Positions 23,850-33,000 of a stretch of DNA of 35,244 nt are shown here, piece after piece (position 1 is the first letter of the stretch; each line of letters begins with the position of its first letter). The stretch spans positions 1 to 35,244 of the forward strand of contig CANGNF010000047.1 of the NCBI GenBank assembly GCA_947455205.1, written 5' to 3'. The stretch is from Acetobacteraceae bacterium (GTDB lineage Bacteria; Pseudomonadota; Alphaproteobacteria; Acetobacterales; Acetobacteraceae). The translations under genes and the position numbers were made by a program. The notes beneath the pieces were generated by a model. It saw nothing but the letters and a program-made list of their open reading frames with translations, was not told where the DNA came from and searched no databases.

Positions 23850-23871
23850 ATCCCAAATTTGGAATCATTCC
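23850..23871. promoter_or_regulatory. Overlapping palindromes, candidate operator
   Basis: CCAAATTTGG at 23853-23862 is a perfect palindrome, extended to a 16-bp near-palindrome at 23850-23865 with one mismatched pair. GGAATCATTCC at 23861-23871 is a second one that shares two bases with it. The spacing and symmetry suit a dimeric regulator such as a LysR, GntR or MarR type, between the two divergent transcription units. Confidence 0.4.
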
Positions 23872-23899
23872 GTAGTTCGTCTCAAAATCCTTCCTTCAT

Positions 23900-23965
23900 T
23901 GTCTAAAAAAGCGTTGCGCATCGCCGCGTATTGATACGTAATCCCGTTAGAAGATTTTTTAGACA
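23900..23965. repeat. 11-bp inverted repeat upstream of adhesin gene
   Basis: TGTCTAAAAAA at 23900-23910 and TTTTTTAGACA at 23955-23965 are exact reverse complements, with 44 nt between. The repeat ends 55 nt before the adhesin start codon. It may be a paired operator, or a long stem ending in a T-run. Confidence 0.7.
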
Positions 23966-24019
23966 CATCTCGCTCAGGCTCCATTCGGCCAAAAAGGCGA
24001 GTGCGAGAAGGACATGGCC

Positions 24020-27000
24020 ATGACCGCCCAACCGACCGTCACCTTCCTGAACGGCGCCACCAACCAGGTCTTCATCGGCAACACCGCTGACCTGACGTTG
24101 CGCTTCGACAACACCGCGACCGGCTCCAATGTCGGCTACGCGCCCTACATCAACGTCATCCTGCCGACCAACGGCGCGGATGGCGGCGGCACCGGCAACA
24201 GCCCCGTGAATGACGGCGTCAGCTTCATCTCGGCCACCTACCTGGGCGCGCCGCTGGAAAGCTGGACGATCGAGTTCAACAGCTTCGGCCAGGCGGTCCA
24301 CCCCTTCCTGGATGACGCCGGCGGCATGCCGCTGGTCGTCGCGGGCACCCCGGGCCAGACCCTGCTGGTGCTGCGCCTGCCCTTCGGCAGCTTCACCACC
24401 GACCAGACCCCGGCCGACATCGCCCTGAAGCTCGGTGTCTCCAACCTGGCGGACGTCAACCAGAACCTGGGCGTCACCGCCACCGGCGGCTTCGCCTATG
24501 GCTCCGACCCGTTCAACAACCCCTGCTGCGACCCGCCGGTTGTCGGCGGCACGGCCACCATCGACATCGCCCCGGTCGTCGCCGAGCTGACCAAGACCTA
24601 CCTGGGCCCCGAGCAGGAGACCGCGACCGGCCCCAGCTACCCGCGCGAGTGGGTGGTGCAGGGTGACTTCGCCCCGGGCCAGCCCTTCACCAACGTCAAG
24701 CTGACCGACACCATGCCGGACGGCACGGTGGTGACCGGCGCCCACCTGGAGGTGAATGGCGTCGCCATCGCCACCGCCGCCAGCATCCATGTGAACAGCG
24801 ACGGCACCACCACCGTCATCGGCAGCTTCCCCGGCACCATCACCGGCGGCACCCAGGTGCCGACGCTGGTCATCGACTTCTACGTCACCGAGTTCCTGCA
24901 CAACGGCACGCCGGTGCTGGACCCCGCCACCGGCGGCTTCCGCCAGTTGGACGACAACGCCAAGCTGGACGCGGACTGGAACCCGATCGACGGCCGCGAC
25001 AGCAACACGCACATCACCATCAACCCGGTCGGCCCGGAAAACACCATCACCGCCAAGTCCATCGCCATCCAGAAGGGTGTGGAACTGGTCAGCGGCGACG
25101 TTGACGGCAACGGCGTGCCCGACTGGCAGCCGCATGGCGTGCTGGAATACAGCCTGGACGGCCAGATCTCGAACTACTTCGAGATGAACCACTTGGTGAT
25201 GAAGGACACGCTGGGCGACGGTCAGACCTTCGGCGCCGGCTTCATCCCGCACATCGTCATCAAGCAGGCCGGCGCCACCATCCTGGACGCCGACCTGACC
25301 GCGGCCGAATACACCGTGGCCGGCAAGGACGCCGCCGGGCACACGCTGATCCAGTTCGACGTCTCCAAGGTGCTGGCCGACCACGGCCTGAGCACGGCGC
25401 TGGACGGCAATGGCGGCTCGCTCGGCGGTGCCAGCCACGCCACCAACTACAACCAGGCCACCGTGCTGGTGACCTACCGTACCAGCATCGACACCACCTG
25501 GACCGGCCCAACCCCGGCCGACGACTATGTCGACCAGGGCGACCCGATCAACAACGACGTGCTGTACGACGGCAACGTCTACAACACCCAGGATCCCATC
25601 GAGGACGACAGCCATGCCGGCGTGACCCTGCCGGTCAGCGAAGTCGGCAAGACCATCTATGCGGTCAACGGCGACACCGCCAAGGGCACCGTCACCTTCA
25701 CCAACCCTTCGAAGGTGCAGTCCGGCGACCTGATCACCTATGAGCTGACGCTGGACCTGCCGCTGACCAGCGCGCACAGCGTCAAGCTGACCGACTTCCT
25801 GCCGCTGCCCGTGCTGAAGGTGGCCGACAGCAATGCCGATGGCAGCGCCGACACCTTCCACTGGGACGGGCTGAGCGGCGCGACCCCGGGCGCCGGGCAC
25901 ATCGCCTTCGCCGCCGGCGACACCTTCCACACCAACGTGCCCGGCGTCACGCCGACCATCTCGATCGACAGCGTGGCCAACAGCCTGACGCTGAACTTCG
26001 GCGACGTGCTGAACGCCAGCTACCCGACCACGCACCTGGACCTGCTGTTCACCATTGCCGTCACCGACGCGCCGTTCGGCGACGGGCTGTACCTGACCAA
26101 CCAGGTGACCTCGTCGGAGACCAACTCCTTCAACGACGTCAGCCAGGACAACGCGATCATCCAGGTCCTGCTGGGCGAGCCGCGGTTGAAGATCACCAAG
26201 GGCGTGATCGGCAGCGACAGCGCGACCGCATCGCTCGACAGCACGGTCGGCCCGGCCGGCGTCAGCTTCTCGGCCCCCGGCAGCAGCGGCAACCGCTTTA
26301 CCGGCACGCTGAACAGCAACGCGCTGGACAGCCAGGCGGTGAACGCCAACCTGAACCACGCCGATGCCGGCGACACGGTCTCCTTCGCCATCATCCTGGA
26401 AAACAAGGGCCAGGGCTGGAAGGGCGCCTTCGACACCCTGGTGCGCGACACGCTGCCGCCGGGCTTCGAGGTTCCGCCGGGCGGGCTGAACCTGCACGTC
26501 ACCTTCGGCGATGGCACCTCGGTGCCGTTCCACCTGGTGGGCAGCGGGTTGTTCGACCCCGCGGGCGGCCTGATGCTGGACGATGCCAGCCTGATCCAGG
26601 GCTGCATGGGCACCTACAACCCGACCAGCGCGAAGAACGTGGTCGTCATCACCTACGACGCCCACCTGACCAACTCGGTGCAGGGGCCGAACGCGGCCAT
26701 CGTCAACACCGCGACCATCGTCAACTACGCGGCCCAGGAAGGCGGCATCAACCGCGCGCCGTATGACGGCCTGCCCGACACCGACACCGCCAGCGTCTCG
26801 ATCTCCCCGATCATCGACAAGATGGTCAGCAGCACCAGCCTGTCCCAGACCGGGACCAGCCAGGGCAGCAATGCCAACGCCGACCTGGCCATTGGCGAGA
26901 CCGTCACCTACACCATCACCGTGACGCTGCCGGAAGGCACGGCGAAGTCGGTGTGGCTGGACGACCTGCTGCCCACCAGCAATGGCCAGATCAAGGCGAT

Positions 27001-30000
27001 CTCGGCCACCGTCACCACCGTGGGCGCCAACCTGCACGGCAATGCCAGCCTGGCCGTCGGCCAGACCGCGACCCTGAGCGACACCAACGCCGATGGCGTG
27101 GTCGACAAGCTGCACTTCGACTTCGGCAACGTCACCAACACCACCGACAACATCACCGGCGACCACAAGGACCAGGTGGTTGTCACGGTCGTCGGCGTGC
27201 TGACCAACGCCGCCAGCAACACCGCCGGCGACGTGCTGACCAACACCACGACGATCAGCGCCGAGGACGCCAACAACCCGGCCAACCGGCTGTCCTACTC
27301 CGACACCGCCGACATCGACGTGGTCGAGCCGCACCTGACGCTCGACAAGTCGGTCAATGTCTCCACCGCCGATGCCGGCGACATCGTCACCTACACGATC
27401 ACGCTGACCAACAACCAGCCGGGCTACAACGCCCCGGCCTTCGATGTCAGCATCGACGACCTGCTGGCCAACCTGCCGCCGAACGCGCAGTTCCAGCACG
27501 GCACGCTGGCCATCTCGGCCGGCTCCGCCGCCGGCGCCACCATCGTCACCGGCAACGGCGCGACGGATACGGGCATCAAGGTCACCGCGGCCCAGCTCGA
27601 CCCCGGCCAGCACATCACCCTGACCTTCCAGGCCAAGGTGACGGACGTTGCCAAGGTCGGCGCCGATGTGCCGAACACCGCGACCTCCGACGCCAGCAGC
27701 CTGCCGGGCACGGATGTTAACGAGCGCAGCTACCACAACACCGACGATGCGGACTTCCACATTGCCGCGCCGACGGTGACCAAGGTAATCAGCGCCACCA
27801 GCTACACCGACACCGGCAGCAGCCAGTACAACAGCGGCAACCCGGACCTGAAGCCGGGCGAGATCGCCACCTACGACATCACCATCACCCTGCCGGAGGG
27901 CGACAGCCCGCACCTGAAGGTGACCGACCTGCTGGCCGACATCCTGGCCAGCGGCACCAGCAGCGGTGAACTGCAGTACGTGGCCGGTTCCGCCCAGGTC
28001 GTCTCGGTCGGCGCCAACCTCTCGGCCGCCGGCGCGCCGGTCATCACCGTCTCCGACAGCAACGCCAACGGCACGGTCGACCAGCTGGTGGTGGACTTCG
28101 GCAACGTCCACAACCAGTACGACAACGTCAGCGACGCCAAGGACCAGATCGTCATCCGCCTGCAGGCCAAGGCGGTGGACGTGGCGGCCAACGAGCCGGG
28201 CGATGTGCTGGTCAACAACGTGACCGTCACCACCGACCTGACCACCGCCTCGGCCCACGCCGATGCCGACTTCGTCCAGCCGCACCTGCTGGTGGACAAG
28301 TCCACGCCCTTCACCAGCGGCGATGCCGGTGACGTGGCGACCTACACCATCACCATCCGCCACGCGGCCGACAGCCATGGCAACGCCTATGACGTGAACC
28401 TGGCGGACCTGCTGGCCCCCGGCCTGCAGCTGGTGGCCGGCAGCGCCACCACCTCGGCCGGCACGCTCAGCACCGCCGGCGGCAAGGTCAACCTGCACCT
28501 GGACCAGTACAACCTGGGCGCCGGCACCATCACGGTCACCTACCAGGCCCGCCTGCTGGACGACGTGGTGAATGGCCAGAACATCACCAACACCGCGACG
28601 CTGGAATACCACTCCTCCAGCCCGGTGCAGGACCCGACCGAGGGCCGCGACCTGAACGGCAGCGACGATGCCACCGTGCATGTCGCGCTGTCGGACAGCG
28701 TGGTGAAGACCATCACCGGGACCGACAACACCTACACCACCGGTGGCAATGTAGCCTTCGGCGAGACCGTCACCTACAGCATCACCGCCACGGTGGGTGA
28801 AGGCGGCCAGCACCTGGTGGTCAGCGACGCGCTGCCCGCCAACCTGACCTACGTCTCCTCGCAGGTGCTCTCGGTCGGTGCCTCGATCTCCGGCAGCAGC
28901 CTGGCGGTCGGCGATGCCGGCACCGTCAGCGGCAACACCATCAGCTTCGACTTCGGCACCATCGACAACGCCGGCGACAACGTGCTGAACGTTGGCGACA
29001 AGGTGGTCGTGCAGGTGGTGGCCATGGTCGGCGCCGGGGCCCACGCCGCGGATGTGCTGACCAACACCGCCACCGTCAGCGGCACGGACGGCGCCAACCC
29101 CTACGGCGTCAACCCCAACACCCCGGTGCCCGGCGGCACCAGCCAGCAGAGCGTGACGGTGGTTGCCGCCGCGGTCGGCGACAAGGCCTTCGTAGACGCC
29201 AACGGCAATGGCATCCAGGACAGCGGCGAGGCCGGCGTCGGCGGCGTCACGGTCCAGCTGCTCGACAGCACCAACGCCATCGTCGGCACCGCGACCACGG
29301 CGCCGGATGGCAGCTACCACTTCACCAACCTGGTGCCGGGCAGCTACCACGAGCACTTCATCGCCCCGTCCGGCTGGGTGATCACCCAGCCCGGCCAGGG
29401 CACGGCGGCCACCGACAGCGACGCCAACCCCGCCACCGGCGACGGCGCGACCTTCACGCTGACCAACGGCCAGACCGACAACACGCACGACATCGGCCTG
29501 TACCAGCCGATCACCATCGGCGACTACGCCTTCGTGGACGCCAATGGCGACGGCCTGCAGACCCCGGGCGAAAGCCCGCTGCCGGGCGTGACCGTGAAGC
29601 TGCTGGACGGCAGCAACAACGTGGTGACCACCACCACCACCAATGGCAGCGGTGCCTACAGCTTCACCGGCCTGGCCCCCGGCCAGTACCACGTGCAGTT
29701 CGTCACCCCCGCCGGCTACACCATCACCCCGGCCGACCAGGGCGGTGACGCGGTCGACAGCGACGCCAACGTGGGCACCGGCATCACGCCGACCCGCACC
29801 TACGTCTCCGGCGACGTGGACAACAGCATCGACGCCGGCTTCTACATCCCGGCTGCCCTGGGCGACCGCGCCTGGGTGGATGCCAACGGCAACGGCATCC
29901 AGGACAGCGGCGAGGCCAACCTGCAGGGCGCCGTGGTCCGCCTGTTCGACGCCGGCAACAACCTGGTCGGCACCGCCACCACGGATACCAACGGCGCGTA

Positions 30001-33000
30001 CAGCTTCACCGGCCTGCGCCCCGGCACCTACCACGAGACCTTCACGGCGCCGTCCGGCTACGTGATCACCAAGGCCGGCGCAGGCACCACGGCGACCGAC
30101 AGTGACAGCTCCGGCGTCGGCACGTCCTCGGGCACCGGGCCCAACATCACGCTGGTGAGCGGCCAGAACGACATCACCCACGATGTCGGCTTCTATGCCC
30201 CCATCACCATCGGCGATAAGGTCTTCAACGACCTGAACGCCAACGGCGTGCAGGATGGTGGCGAGACCGGCATCTTCAACGCCACCGTCAAGCTGCTGGA
30301 CGGCGCCGGCACGGTGGTCGCCACCACCACCACCGACAGCAACGGACTGTACCACTTCACCAACCTGGCGCCCGGCGACTACCGGGTGCAGTTCGTCACC
30401 CCGGCGACCTACACCGCCAGCCCGGCCGACCAGGGCGGCAACGACACCACGGACAGCGACGCCATCGGCGGCCTGTCGCCGCTCCACACCTACGTCTCCG
30501 GCGACAACGACAGCACGGTGGATGCCGGCTTCTACCAGTCCGCCGCCATCGGCGACCGGGTCTGGCTGGACGCCAACGGCAATGGCCAGCAGGACATCGG
30601 CGAGAACGGCATCGACAACATCACGGTGAAGCTGCTGGACGGCAGCAACGCGGTGCTGAACACCACCACCACGGATGCCAGCGGCAACTACCACTTCACC
30701 GGCCTGGTGCCTGGTTCCTACAAGGTGCAGTTCGTCACCTCCGGCGGGCTGGAGCTGACCACGAAGGACAGCGGCGCCGACGGCAGCGACAGCGACGCCG
30801 ACACCACCAGCGGCGTGACCGGCACCTACACCCTGGCCGGCGGGCAGACCGACAACACGGTGGATGCCGGCATGTACCTGCCGGTCTCCATCGGCGACCG
30901 CGCCTTTGTGGACACCAACGGCAACGGCCTGCAGGACCTGGGCGAAAGCGGCCTGGCGAACGTGACCGTGAAGCTGCTGGACGGCCTGGGCAACGTGGTC
31001 GCCACCACCACCACCGACAGCAACGGCATCTACGGCTTCGGCGACCTGAAGCCGGCCACCTACCAGGTGCAGTTCGTCACCCCCGCCGGCTACACCACTA
31101 CCCCGGCCGACCAGGGCAACGACGCCCAGGACAGCGACGCCAACCCCGCCACCGGCAAGGCGCCCGCCCACACCTACCTCTCCGGCGACGCCGATACCTC
31201 GATCGACGCCGGCTTCTACATCCCCGCCAGCCTGGGTGACCGCGCCTGGGTGGATGCCAACGCCAACGGCATCCAGGACAGCGGCGAGGCCAACCTGGCC
31301 AATGTGCGGGTGGACCTGTTCGACGCCGCCAACACACTGGTCGGCAGCGTCACCACCGCGCCGGATGGCAGCTACGCCTTCACCAACCTGCGCCCGGGCA
31401 CCTACCACGAGGTGTTCACCGCCCCGACCGGCAGCACCTACGTGCTGACCCGCAGCGGCGCCGGCACCGCCGGCACCGACAGCGACGCCAGCGGCTTCAC
31501 CACCGCCAGCGGCTCCGGCCCCAGCATCACCCTGGCCAGCGGCCAGAACGACATCACCCATGACGCCGGCTTCTACCAGCCGGTGACCATTGGTGACCGG
31601 GTCTGGACCGACACCAACGGCAACGGCACGCAGGATCTCGGCGAGACCGGGATCGCCAACGTCACCGTCAAGCTGGTGGACAACCTGGGCAACGTGGTGG
31701 CCACCCAGACCACCGACGGCAACGGCAACTACACCTTCCTCAACGTGGTGCCCGGCACCTACCAGGTGCAGTTCGTGCCACCGGCCGGCTACACCTTCAC
31801 CACGCCGGACAACACCGGCGACACCGCGGACAGCGACGCCAACCCGGCCACCGGGCTGAGCCCGCTGAAGACCTACCAGACCGGGGATGTGGATACCTCC
31901 GTCGATGCCGGGCTGTGGAAGCCCAGCTCGCTCGGCGACTTCGTCTTCGTCGACCAGAACGGCAACGGCGTGCAGGACGGCGCGGATACGCCGCTCGGCG
32001 GGATCGTGGTCAAGCTGTTCGACGGCGCCGGCCACTTCATCACCCAGACCACCACGGCGCCGGATGGCAGCTACCTGTTCAGCAACCTGGCCCCCGGCCA
32101 GTACCAGGAACAGTTCGTCAAGCCGGCGGGGTATGAGTTCACCCAGCTGGGCCAGGGCACCGCGGCGACCGACAGCGAGGCGAACCAGACGACCGGCTAC
32201 GGCCCCGTCATCACCCTCACCAGCGGCACCAACGACCTGACCCATGACGCCGGCCTGTACCAGCCGGTGACCATCGGCGACGTTGCCTTCGAGGACATGA
32301 ACGGCAACGGCATCCAGGATGCCGGCGACAACGGCGTGGCCGGCGTGACCGTGCAGCTGGTGAACGACACCACCAACGCGGTGGTCGCCACCACCACCAC
32401 GGCGGCCGATGGCAGCTACCACTTCACCCAGCTGCCGCCGGGTTCCTACCACGAGGTGTTCACCAACCCGTCCGGCTACGTCTTCACGCCGAACGGCCAG
32501 GGCACGCCTGCCACCGACAGCGACGCCAACCCGACGACGGGCGTGGCGCCGGGCTTCAGCATCCTGTCCGGGCAAACCGACAACACGCATGACGTCGGCC
32601 TCTACAAGCCGGTCAGCATCGGCGACTACACCTGGGTGGATGTGAACGGGAATGGCCAGCAGGACGGTGGCGAACCCGCCCTGGCCGGCGTGACCGTGAA
32701 GCTGCTGGACGGTGCGAACCACCTGCTGGCGACCACCACCACGGATGGCCTCGGCGCCTACAGCTTCACCGGCCTGGCGCCCGGCGCCTACCAGGTGCAG
32801 TTCGTGGCCCCCGCGGGCCAGGGCTACCTGGTGACGCCGCCGGATCGCGGGCTGGACGTGTCCGACAGCGACGCCAATGTCGGCACCGGCAAGGCGCCCG
32901 TGCATACCTATGTCTCCGGTGACCACGACGGCACGATCGACGCCGGCTTCTACAAGCCGGCCACCATCGGCGACTACGTCTTCATCGACGACAACGGCAA

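Larger units (their letters stand above)
23604..24019. promoter_or_regulatory. Divergent promoter region of TPP operon and giant adhesin gene
   Basis: 416 bases without a supported gene. The part next to the TPP gene is GC-rich; 23780-23965 is much richer in A/T than the rest of the window. It holds palindromes at 23850-23871 and an inverted repeat at 23900-23965. TTGATA at 23931 could be a -35 element for the adhesin gene, but its -10 partner is poor. Confidence 0.55.
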
